DNA of 6,807 bases, from the NCBI GenBank assembly GCA_017428805.1, contig JAFRQC010000161.1, positions 1-6,807 on the forward strand. The letters are read 5' to 3'. Position 1 is the first letter of the stretch, and each line of letters opens with the position of its first letter. This DNA comes from Prevotella sp. (GTDB lineage: Bacteria > Bacteroidota > Bacteroidia > Bacteroidales > Bacteroidaceae). Made by a program: the position numbers and the translations under genes. Under the pieces are notes generated by a model. It saw nothing but the letters and a program-made list of their open reading frames with translations. It was not told the DNA's origin and ran no database searches. Below are positions 1 to 5,623 of the stretch, piece after piece.

Positions 1-29
1 AGTAACTTGATAAGAATGAGAATGTTCAT
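1..29 (-). CDS. Start of a membrane protein gene, probably DUF3307 family (partial)
   Basis: Only the first nine full codons and part of a tenth are in the window; the gene runs off the left edge. An ATG at 29-27 overlaps the TGA stop of the SatD-family gene (26-28) in an ATGA arrangement, which points to translational coupling. The codons read MNILILIKL, followed by CT-, which is leucine whatever the third base. This hydrophobic start with a lysine at position 8 resembles the beginning of DUF3307 family membrane proteins, which often begin with a similar LIKLLLAH stretch. DUF3307 genes commonly lie next to SatD-family genes in Bacteroidetes. The family assignment is therefore an inference from ten residues plus context. 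No function is claimed beyond a likely integral membrane protein. Confidence 0.5.
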
Positions 30-670
30 AGTTCCTTATGCTTTATAATGATTGTTTCAAAACGGTTTAAGAATCGCACTAACAGCGATTCCTTTGCAGA
101 TGTCAGCATCTTACTGACATTCTGCTGTGATTTCTCAATGCTATTTGCTATAACGGCTTGTGATAGTTCTTGGGCAACAGAAAGATAGATTACCTTCGCC
201 TGATTGACACTCCAGCCAGTAATGAGGTCATCAGCAAATGCAAGACCTGCATCCAATTCCTCATTCACATCATGCCAACAGGTACTGACTGCAAGCCTGT
301 TCTTTTCCATCGCATCAAGTCCTCTGCCCGACAGTTTGAAAGCCACACCGTCAGATGTTACTATGCTATCACCCTGATAGTCTGTCGTTCCTATTCCTAT
401 GGATATTCGTGCATCCCACACTTCTTTTGCATCTGTCGGAGAATACGATTTCAAACCTGCCCGTATCATTGATGCGATTTTCAATGATGTTTCAGGACAT
501 TCAACAACAATCTGAAAGCTGTCCCCACGAAACATCTCCATCTTCATAGGGCTTATCTTCTGTAGGTCTTCAACAATATCGCGCAAGACTTTAATCAACA
601 AGTCTCGCTTGTCTAAAGCAATCTGCTCCGAACGGACTATATCGCCTGTAATTATTGCCTTAATCTCCAT
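26..670 (-). CDS. SatD-family protein with cyclase-like N-terminal region and C-terminal helix-turn-helix
   Basis: The protein has 214 residues from the ATG at 670. The N-terminal IITGDIVRS (residues 6-14), FRGDSFQIV (47-55), ARISIGIG (87-94) and FKLSGRGL (111-118) are SatD-family signatures. By eye they follow the order of class III nucleotidyl cyclase motifs (FTDIVGST, GDGF, GIHTG, NLAAR), and both possible metal-binding aspartates (D10, D50) are present. Residues about 168-195, with IANSIEKSQQNVSKML at the core, read as a helix-turn-helix. This suggests a regulator with a nucleotide-related sensor or enzyme domain; activity is not shown. SatD itself was named from the sat operon of Streptococcus mutans. 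In-frame upstream starts at 703 (TTG) and 682 (ATG) are less likely, because the -7 element at 708-701 overlaps the TTG and the family normally starts just before the first strand. The gene looks more AT-rich than the tra genes. It is probably translationally coupled to the next gene by ATGA. Confidence 0.85.
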   Translation of the reverse strand: MEIKAIITGDIVRSEQIALDKRDLLIKVLRDIVEDLQKISPMKMEMFRGDSFQIVVECPETSLKIASMIRAGLKSYSPTDAKEVWDARISIGIGTTDYQGDSIVTSDGVAFKLSGRGLDAMEKNRLAVSTCWHDVNEELDAGLAFADDLITGWSVNQAKVIYLSVAQELSQAVIANSIEKSQQNVSKMLTSAKESLLVRFLNRFETIIIKHKEL

Positions 671-700
671 ATTTCGTAACATATTTAGTGGCTTCGGGTG

Positions 701-734
701 CAAAATTACGAAAAAAAAATGGAAAACTACAACC
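701..734 (-). promoter_or_regulatory. Bacteroidetes-type promoter of the SatD-family gene
   Basis: On the minus strand TAATTTTG (708-701) is a perfect match to the -7 consensus TAnnTTTG of Bacteroidetes. A TTG (732-730), inside the GGTTGT arm of the nearest palindrome, lies 21 bases upstream, close to the usual spacing for the -33 element. Transcription would start near 694, giving a leader of about 25 bases before the ATG at 670. The intervening sequence is a T-rich run. Because an operator arm supplies the -33 element, a bound protein would be expected to block this promoter (inference). Confidence 0.65.
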
Positions 735-746
735 TTTTTCGGTTGT
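729..746. repeat. Palindrome copy 1, putative operator overlapping the promoter
   Basis: The arms are ACAACC (729-734) and GGTTGT (741-746) with a 6-base centre TTTTTC. It is the copy nearest the SatD-family gene, and its left arm contains the -33 TTG on the minus strand. Its centre has a T-tract on the plus strand, whereas the other two copies have an A-tract there. Confidence 0.75.
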
Positions 747-755
747 TTTTGTCTT

Positions 756-777
756 ATACAACCAAAAAAGGTTGTAT
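756..777. repeat. Palindrome copy 2, putative operator
   Basis: The core arms are ACAACC (758-763) and GGTTGT (770-775) around AAAAAA. Symmetry extends two more bases on each side, giving 8-base arms over 756-777. The centre is exactly 29 bases from the centres of copies 1 and 3. A poly-A centre flanked by perfect arms is typical of a dimeric regulator site. Confidence 0.75.
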
Positions 778-786
778 TTTAGGTTT

Positions 787-804
787 ACAACCAAAAAAGG
801 TTGT
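787..804. repeat. Palindrome copy 3, putative operator
   Basis: The arms are ACAACC (787-792) and GGTTGT (799-804) around AAAAAA. The 18-base core is identical to copy 2. A further lone ACAAC half-site follows at 810-814, just before the terminator T run (read on the minus strand). Confidence 0.75.
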
Positions 805-815
805 TACAAACAACG

Positions 816-859
816 AAAAATGGAAGCAAATAGAAGAATCCGTCTTCCATTTGCCTCCA
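816..859 (-). terminator. Intrinsic terminator of the tra operon
   Basis: In the minus-strand transcript the segment 859-843 (TGGAGGCAAATGGAAGA) pairs with 837-821 (TCTTCTATTTGCTTCCA) to make a 17-bp stem with a 5-base loop, CGGAT. The two non-Watson-Crick positions are G.U pairs only when read from the minus strand; on the plus strand they would be A-C mismatches, so the signal is oriented. The stem is followed directly by TTTTTCGTTGTTTG. It starts six bases after the lysozyme stop codon and closes the tra operon, isolating the SatD unit. Confidence 0.8.
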
Positions 860-864
860 TTTAT

Positions 865-1374
865 CTACTTCACAAAGAACAGGTCGAACTCCACTTGCCT
901 ACGGAACTTGATGGACTTCACTGGTCGGCCATGCCAGCGACAGAAGGCTATGTAGTCGTTGTAGATATTCCTGTCGCCACGCTCTATCTTCCGAAGCAGT
1001 CGGCTCTTCGGACGCTTGGAGGTGCCGAGGATCGCATATGGCCCGACGTTATAGGCCAGTACCGAGAGCAGCAACGCATCCTTTCCGTAGCCACGGAACA
1101 GATAGAGATTGCGCATCAGGTCGAGACGGAGCAACAAGTCACCCTGTTTCCTGGTCATTATCCGTGCCGAATATCTTTCACCCCTCTGAAGCTGATGACC
1201 ATAGCCGACATACGGATAGTTCTTAGTCGTGTGCCAGCCCTCGAAGTGCTTGATACAGGCGACGGCCATTTCAAACTGCTTTTCGCTATATGGTAGTTGA
1301 TTGGGTGTCGCCCTCGCCATCCCCACTGTGTAGAGGCACAGGAGCGACAGCAATCTAATCCTCATCCTTTTCAT
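865..1374 (-). CDS. GH24-like lysozyme of the conjugation operon
   Basis: The protein has 169 residues. A signal peptide is likely: basic MKRMRIR, then a hydrophobic stretch to about residue 22 (MARA/TPNQ). The mature part has the phage-lysozyme layout: FEGWH with putative catalytic E45, PYVGYGHQL (54-62), AYNVG (107-111) and the C-terminal FRRQVEFDLF (157-166), which resembles the RRxxE ending of GH24 enzymes. It would cut peptidoglycan in the periplasm so that the mating channel can assemble, the role VirB1 plays elsewhere. The canonical Asp and Thr of the T4 triad are not recognisable: Y55 sits where Thr is expected, and the E-to-GH spacing is about five residues shorter than in T4. The ATG at 1374 overlaps the traQ end by 20 bases; an alternative ATG at 1365 overlaps by 11. 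It is the last gene before the terminator. Confidence 0.85.
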   Translation of the reverse strand: MKRMRIRLLSLLCLYTVGMARATPNQLPYSEKQFEMAVACIKHFEGWHTTKNYPYVGYGHQLQRGERYSARIMTRKQGDLLLRLDLMRNLYLFRGYGKDALLLSVLAYNVGPYAILGTSKRPKSRLLRKIERGDRNIYNDYIAFCRWHGRPVKSIKFRRQVEFDLFFVK

Positions 1375-1801
1375 CTTTCATATTTTCGTTGTTGAAGTTG
1401 AACGTCAGCGTCTGGCTGTTGCCGTTGCTATCCTCCACGACCACGATAAACTTGTGCGCATCGATACTGGCCGAGGTGTAATAGAGCCGGAAGGTCTCGT
1501 TCTCCAGCAGGTAGCGGTCGTTGGGCAGGAGTACCGTGCCGTTCTCCATGCGAAGCGAACCCGTGCCGTCGTAGAGGAACCAACGGATGGTATAGAGCGT
1601 ATTTTTGTAGTCGCCCTCCTTCGCCAGATGGCAGCGGATTTCCACCGTCTGCCCACGCAGCACCTTCGTCGGTACGGGCATCACCTCCACCTCAAACGGG
1701 TAGTTCGTCTGAATATCCAGGTCATCCTCGCAAGAAGTAAAAACCACCAGTGCGGCCATCATCGTGGCGCACATCATCACTTTCTTCAATAGTTTCTTCA
1801 T
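1355..1801 (-). CDS. traQ: Conjugal transfer lipoprotein TraQ
   Basis: The protein has 148 residues. MKKLLKKVMM and a hydrophobic stretch lead to FTSC, with C24 as the lipidation site, so it is a type II (lipoprotein) signal peptide. Acidic residues EDD follow the cysteine directly, which in Bacteroidetes can act as a surface-export signal (inference). The remainder (about 35-135) is beta-rich with NYPFEVEVMPVP near the start, a pattern typical of the TraQ/DUF3872 family of Bacteroides conjugative transposons. Its exact role is not known to me; it is presumably an outer-membrane component of the mating apparatus. The start codon shares ATGA with the traP stop, and the 3' end overlaps the lysozyme gene. 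The acidic tail (MKDEKDED) is read in another frame as the lysozyme start. Confidence 0.85.
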   Translation of the reverse strand: MKKLLKKVMMCATMMAALVVFTSCEDDLDIQTNYPFEVEVMPVPTKVLRGQTVEIRCHLAKEGDYKNTLYTIRWFLYDGTGSLRMENGTVLLPNDRYLLENETFRLYYTSASIDAHKFIVVVEDSNGNSQTLTFNFNNENMKDEKDED

Positions 1802-2679
1802 AATTTCAGTTTCGATTTTGTTTGTTGTTTGTTCGTTAATTGCTGTTGCAGGTACTCGTTCACGTCTTTGCAGGGACGGAAAACGACGGAGAAGTCCTTT
1901 ACCCTTTCACCGTACCGTTTTTGCAGGGCTTTGAGGCATTTCTTTCCGGCATCGTCGTTGTCAAGCCAACACTTGATGAGATCGTAGTCGTCCAGATGCC
2001 TGTACGCTTTCCCCTTGTTGGCGACGGAGTTCAGCACCAGATTGTCCTCCGTCCTGCCATAGCCGAGCGTTAGCCCCGAAAGGAAGTCCACGAATCCCTC
2101 ATAGACGTTTACCGTAGCCGAGCCCTGCATGATGAGCGACACTGCCTTTGGCGGGATGCTGCCCTTGAAGAACCTGTTGCGTATCTCGTAGCCTCCGTCC
2201 TCGTTTGGGAATCCTACGGCAAAATAGTTTTTGTCGTGTAGCCTGTAGTGAATCTCCACGCAGTTCGCCGATGCGATGTCCGAGGATATGCCCCTCTCTC
2301 TTAGATACCACAGCAATGCAGGATGATTCAATGGTCTTACTTCTACATCCGTGAACTGAGGCAACGCTGGCTCAGGCTCATACCTCGGAGGCTCTGACCG
2401 TTCTATCGGATTGTTCGTCACCTCGCCGATGTACCTCGCCTGTGCCATGAAGTCACCAGAGTTGATCATCAGCCCCGCCAGCGTAAAGATGTCACCACCG
2501 ACACCCGCCCCAAAGTCGTTAAAGATGTTCTTCTCCGTATTCACACAGAACGACGGGGTGCTGTCCGAACGATATGGCGCATGGAACCACACTTCCTTGC
2601 CCCGCTTCTTCGTTGACTTGCAGCCGAGTTTGTGCATGAAGTCCGTGATGGGCATATCCCGTATTTCCTCTATCGTCAT
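1798..2679 (-). CDS. traP: Primase-like protein TraP (CHC2-like and Toprim regions)
   Basis: The protein has 293 residues and appears cytoplasmic. Residues 31-65 (WFHAPYRSDSTPSFCVN, then DFGAGVGGDIF) match the core of the CHC2 primase domain, but the Cys/His zinc ligands are absent, as far as I recall in other Bacteroidetes TraP proteins too. Residues 190-245 form a Toprim-like region: VNVYEGFVD with E194, then CWLDNDDAGKK with D240 and D242. KDVNEYL (271-277) is a typical closing motif. The family is described as DNA primase; it likely helps synthesise or handle the complementary strand of transferred DNA, which is family knowledge rather than something shown here. The ATG at 2679 lies six bases after the traO stop. 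The stop overlaps the traQ start as ATGA. Confidence 0.9.
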   Translation of the reverse strand: MTIEEIRDMPITDFMHKLGCKSTKKRGKEVWFHAPYRSDSTPSFCVNTEKNIFNDFGAGVGGDIFTLAGLMINSGDFMAQARYIGEVTNNPIERSEPPRYEPEPALPQFTDVEVRPLNHPALLWYLRERGISSDIASANCVEIHYRLHDKNYFAVGFPNEDGGYEIRNRFFKGSIPPKAVSLIMQGSATVNVYEGFVDFLSGLTLGYGRTEDNLVLNSVANKGKAYRHLDDYDLIKCWLDNDDAGKKCLKALQKRYGERVKDFSVVFRPCKDVNEYLQQQLTNKQQTKSKLKL

Positions 2680-2685
2680 CGCCCG

Positions 2686-3249
2686 TCAGTTGATCATCAG
2701 TTTCAGTCCCACGCCGTACTGCGTATGGAAATGCCCCGTGTCGTTGCCCCACAGATAGCGCTCACGCACACTGCCCGTCAGAGCCAAGCGGTCAGTAAGA
2801 TAGACCTCAATATTCAATGTCACTGCACCGCCATAGATAAAGGCATCTTTGTCCTGCAGCGTTGCACCGTCAGGCAGCAGCGTCTTTCCCCAATTCACGC
2901 TCTCGTACCCGGCCAGTGCCGACACTCCGCCATATATAAACAAGGTCTTACTGGCATCCGTGAGCAACTTCTGATAGTAACCGCCCTCCGCCGTGAACTG
3001 AGCGACGGGAATAGTCGTGTCCTCGTCGTAGCCGTATTCACGCTGCAGGTACCCGCCGCCGAACACCCACTTGCTGCCGTTCTTCGTGTAGGTGGACAGT
3101 GCCACGCCGCCACTGAAGGCAGCACTCAACGGCTTCCCGTCCACGAAAGCACCGCTAACCTCTATGCCCTGCATCTTGGGAAGACACCGCTGTGCGGAGG
3201 CTTGCCCCATAGTCAGGGCAAGCACTCCAATCATCAATAGTTTCTTCAT
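2686..3249 (-). CDS. traO: Conjugal transfer protein TraO
   Basis: The protein has 187 residues with a cleavable signal peptide (MKKLLMIGVLALTMGQASA/Q, cut near residue 19). The mature protein has alternating hydrophobic and polar residues with many glycines and aromatics (for example FSGGVALSTY, WVFGGGYLQREYGY, FIYGGAVTLNIEVY) and ends in YGVGLKLMIN. This is the look of a small outer-membrane beta barrel and matches the TraO family of Bacteroidetes conjugative elements. It probably forms part of the outer-membrane side of the channel. The ATG at 3249 lies 25 bases after the traN stop and has an AAAAAAGGA stretch a few bases upstream, one of the few recognisable Shine-Dalgarno-like signals in this window. 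Only six bases separate it from traP. Confidence 0.9.
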   Translation of the reverse strand: MKKLLMIGVLALTMGQASAQRCLPKMQGIEVSGAFVDGKPLSAAFSGGVALSTYTKNGSKWVFGGGYLQREYGYDEDTTIPVAQFTAEGGYYQKLLTDASKTLFIYGGVSALAGYESVNWGKTLLPDGATLQDKDAFIYGGAVTLNIEVYLTDRLALTGSVRERYLWGNDTGHFHTQYGVGLKLMIN

Positions 3250-3274
3250 CTTTTGTTCCTTTTTTGTTCCGCTT

Positions 3275-4210
3275 CTACTTCACTTTGAGTTCACTGATTA
3301 ACTTCGCACGTATCAGATCCGAGTTCTCAATGACGAACTGCTGATTACGACCGCCGTTCTTCTCCGCCAGTTCCACTACCAGGCACTTGTCATCGGGTAG
3401 CGTAAACTTATCCATCGTCCACACCGTGCGCTCCGACGAGTTGCCCGATACGTTCAGCACGAAGTTCTGTGTGCGCAGGGGCTGGATCACCTGCTCCTGA
3501 ATGGCCGTGCGCTTCACCACCTTCTTATCCACAATCTTCCATGTCACGTAGTCCACATCGAACGGCACGTTACTGGAGTTCTTGATCTCCGTGTGGAAGT
3601 AAAGCAGTCCGTTGTGCGTATAGATGCCCTTCAGCAAGAAACGAATTCCAAAACCCTTGTTGCCGATGTGCTTTACTATTCGCTCGTTCTGCTTCCAGAT
3701 GCTCTTCATCACTAACCGCACCAGTACGGGACTCTCCGAGCCGAGTTCTTTCAGATAAATGTCCATCGAGTTATTGGGCCTGTTCACCGCCGAACCGTCA
3801 TGGATGAAGTCCTTCATCTCGATGTTCAGTTTGTCCGGCTCCTTGGCATACTTCACGTTAAAGGCATAGAAACTGCCGTCCTCCGTGATGACGCTCATGT
3901 TCGTCTCGCCCTTGAACCATCGCTTGGCGGCCTTTACCCGGATGACATTCTCCGCCCCGTCAGCCTTGCCCGCCATGATGTTCGCCGAACCTAAGTCCAC
4001 GTAGGTCACGGAGGCAGGGAAGATAATATGCACGGTCTTGTCGAAGGTCACCTGCAATCCGTGAGGCGGAATCATGCGGTCGTAGGTAATACTGCGCGTC
4101 AGTCCCTGAAACAAGTCGCCGTCCTGTGGCAGTGTCGTTTCCTGTGCGCTTACTGCGCTTGCGCCCACCATCAGGGCGCAAGCCATCATCAATACTTTCT
4201 TCATTCTCAT
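3275..4210 (-). CDS. traN: Conjugal transfer protein TraN, VirB9-like
   Basis: The protein has 311 residues from the ATG at 4210. A signal peptide, MRMKKVLMMACALMVGASAVSA/Q, is cut after about residue 22. The N-terminal part resembles VirB9: KTVHIIFPASVTYVDLGS (58-75), NVIRVKAA (88-95) and TNMSVITEDGSFYAFNVKY (103-121). The last two match the VirB9 pattern of a nucleating strand followed by T-N-V-T-DG-YF. The C-terminal half belongs to the TraN family (DUF4138 in Pfam, from memory). It should sit in the periplasm at the outer membrane and contact TraM and TraO. An in-frame GTG at 4243 would extend the protein by 11 residues but places a polar stretch before the signal peptide, so it is rejected. 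An ATG at 4204 is also possible. The leader (4215-4234) is A/C-rich on the coding strand with no Shine-Dalgarno. Confidence 0.9.
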   Translation of the reverse strand: MRMKKVLMMACALMVGASAVSAQETTLPQDGDLFQGLTRSITYDRMIPPHGLQVTFDKTVHIIFPASVTYVDLGSANIMAGKADGAENVIRVKAAKRWFKGETNMSVITEDGSFYAFNVKYAKEPDKLNIEMKDFIHDGSAVNRPNNSMDIYLKELGSESPVLVRLVMKSIWKQNERIVKHIGNKGFGIRFLLKGIYTHNGLLYFHTEIKNSSNVPFDVDYVTWKIVDKKVVKRTAIQEQVIQPLRTQNFVLNVSGNSSERTVWTMDKFTLPDDKCLVVELAEKNGGRNQQFVIENSDLIRAKLISELKVK

Positions 4211-4243
4211 TGTCGTTTGTCTGTTTGTTAATTGGTTATACAC

Positions 4244-5623
4244 TTAATTCTCCTTCTGGTAGAGCAGCACCTGATACCCGGCTTTCAGATGCACTTTAAC
4301 GGTTCGCATCTTCTTTGCCACATACTGGCTCGTCCCCTGAATCAGTCCCTTGCCGACGTCAGAGACCAGTTGCGCCTTGGCATCCGACGAGATATTGATG
4401 CTGCTACCCATCGACCCGCCCATGTTGGCGGCAACCTCCTTGGCGGCACTCACCTCCATCGAGTTGGGAATGAAGATGCCCTCCTGTCCGTCAGTGTCAT
4501 AGACTGATAACTCCACGGGAATGATCATCCTGCCGTTCTCTATCGAGGTGATGGTGATGCAGAGCCGTTCGCCCTGGATCTTCGTCGCGCCGACCACAAT
4601 AGAGTTCTTCGGGATAATGCGCTCTTCAACTGCCATCGGCTCCAACAGCCGTAGTCTCACCGTCTGCCCGTCAGTCATGGTCTGGTAGCCATATACCGAT
4701 GCCGAAATGGTGTTCTTGCGCGTCACACCGCCACCCAAACCTACCGCAGTATTGAAAGAGTTGAAGGCAAAGCCGCCATCTTCATCCTCACTGTCATACA
4801 CCTGATTGCCCAGGGCCGAGACCACCGTCTTTGCCACCTGCTGCACGGGCGAGACCTTGCGCTTCTTTCCTTGCTGGCCCGAAGTTCCCTGTTCACCTGC
4901 TCCTGCGTATGCCACCTGACCGTTTCCACCCTGTGCCGCTGGCATATACTTGGCAGCGAGTTGATAGGACTTCTCCATCAAGGCCAACTGGTCATCAACA
5001 TTACTCCCGCTTGATGCAGTCTGTGACGTCAGTTTCTGCTCCAGTTCCGCTATGCGGTTCTTCAGTTCCTCGTTGGCAGCGTCACCCGACGGCTGGTAGA
5101 AACTGCCGAGCGTCTGGCTCAGTTCGTTACACGCCGCCGCCGACTGCTGCACCCTCTGCTTCGCTGGCGACACCTCTTCGTCCTTGTGTTCAGCCTTTGC
5201 CATCAGGTTCATGTCGTCTGTCACCGCGACGGAATCCGTCTCACTCACCGAGTAGGCTCCCAGGTCGTGCCGTGCCTGCTGGTTCTTCTTCACGCCGTCC
5301 ATCTCGTAGGCTTTGCTCTTGTCGGCAATGCCAGTACTTCCCTTGTCAGCGTCAGGCATCTCGGTATTGAAACCGCTTCTGCCCACGGCATCGTCGCTAC
5401 CGCCACCCAGCGAACTGAACAGCCAGAGCACGATGACCACCATGCCGATGACGGCAGCACCAAGCACCATCATCTTGTTACGCTTCAGTTTCTCTTCCTC
5501 AGTCAGTTCCTTCCTGGGCTTCGGTTCCTGCTTCTGACTCTCATTCTTCTGCCCCTCCGGGGATGAGCTGTCCGAGGCCCCGCCTTGCGACTGCTCCAGT
5601 TCCTTTTTTTCTTCCTGTTCCAT
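4244..5623 (-). CDS. traM: Conjugal transfer protein TraM, VirB10-like
   Basis: The protein has 459 residues. An acidic and lysine-rich cytoplasmic head (1-50) is followed by one membrane span (about 51-72, MMVLGAAVIGMVVIVLWLF). A long low-complexity periplasmic linker (75-295) contains a short coiled-coil-like segment (183-201, NEELKNRIAELEQKL). The C-terminal region (about 300-459) is VirB10/TrbI-like: VYGYQTMTDGQTVRLRLLEP, IIPKNSIVVGATK, RLCITITSI and YQVLLYQ. It spans the envelope and links the inner-membrane complex to the TraN/TraO outer complex. The ATG at 5623 lies inside traL, so the two reading frames overlap by 83 bases. Its bases upstream (GACATAGTAA) show no Shine-Dalgarno, so coupling with traL translation is likely. 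The gene stops 33 bases before the traN ATG. Confidence 0.92.
   Translation of the reverse strand: MEQEEKKELEQSQGGASDSSSPEGQKNESQKQEPKPRKELTEEEKLKRNKMMVLGAAVIGMVVIVLWLFSSLGGGSDDAVGRSGFNTEMPDADKGSTGIADKSKAYEMDGVKKNQQARHDLGAYSVSETDSVAVTDDMNLMAKAEHKDEEVSPAKQRVQQSAAACNELSQTLGSFYQPSGDAANEELKNRIAELEQKLTSQTASSGSNVDDQLALMEKSYQLAAKYMPAAQGGNGQVAYAGAGEQGTSGQQGKKRKVSPVQQVAKTVVSALGNQVYDSEDEDGGFAFNSFNTAVGLGGGVTRKNTISASVYGYQTMTDGQTVRLRLLEPMAVEERIIPKNSIVVGATKIQGERLCITITSIENGRMIIPVELSVYDTDGQEGIFIPNSMEVSAAKEVAANMGGSMGSSINISSDAKAQLVSDVGKGLIQGTSQYVAKKMRTVKVHLKAGYQVLLYQKEN

Noticed and set aside
671..703. Longer SatD-family protein from the TTG at 703 or the ATG at 682
   Set aside because: The TTG overlaps the -7 promoter element, and the extra residues precede the family's normal N-terminal strand; 682 would leave a leader of only about 12 bases.
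729..750. Palindrome copy 1 with its following T run as a plus-strand terminator
   Set aside because: No plus-strand gene ends here, the stem is only 6 bp and AT-rich, and the same arms recur at a 29-bp period, which favours protein-binding sites.
729..804. CRISPR-like array of three repeats
   Set aside because: The repeats are short palindromes (18 bases) with 11-base gaps that are AT-rich; there are no spacers of usual length and no cas genes. Operators fit better.
688..1296. Plus-strand ORF of 202 codons
   Set aside because: It crosses the operator array and the terminator and is antisense to the lysozyme gene, with no recognisable protein features.
2632..3240. Plus-strand ORF of 202 codons antisense to traO
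   Set aside because: It is a shadow of a well-supported secreted TraO protein; its translation has no family features.
4211..4243. TraN start at the GTG at 4243
   Set aside because: It adds the polar stretch MYNQLTNRQTT before a normal signal peptide; the ATG at 4210 gives a standard exported protein.
4831..5370. Plus-strand ORF of 179 codons antisense to traM
   Set aside because: It is proline-, arginine- and serine-rich, typical of antisense readings of a GC-richer gene, and TraM is clear on the other strand.
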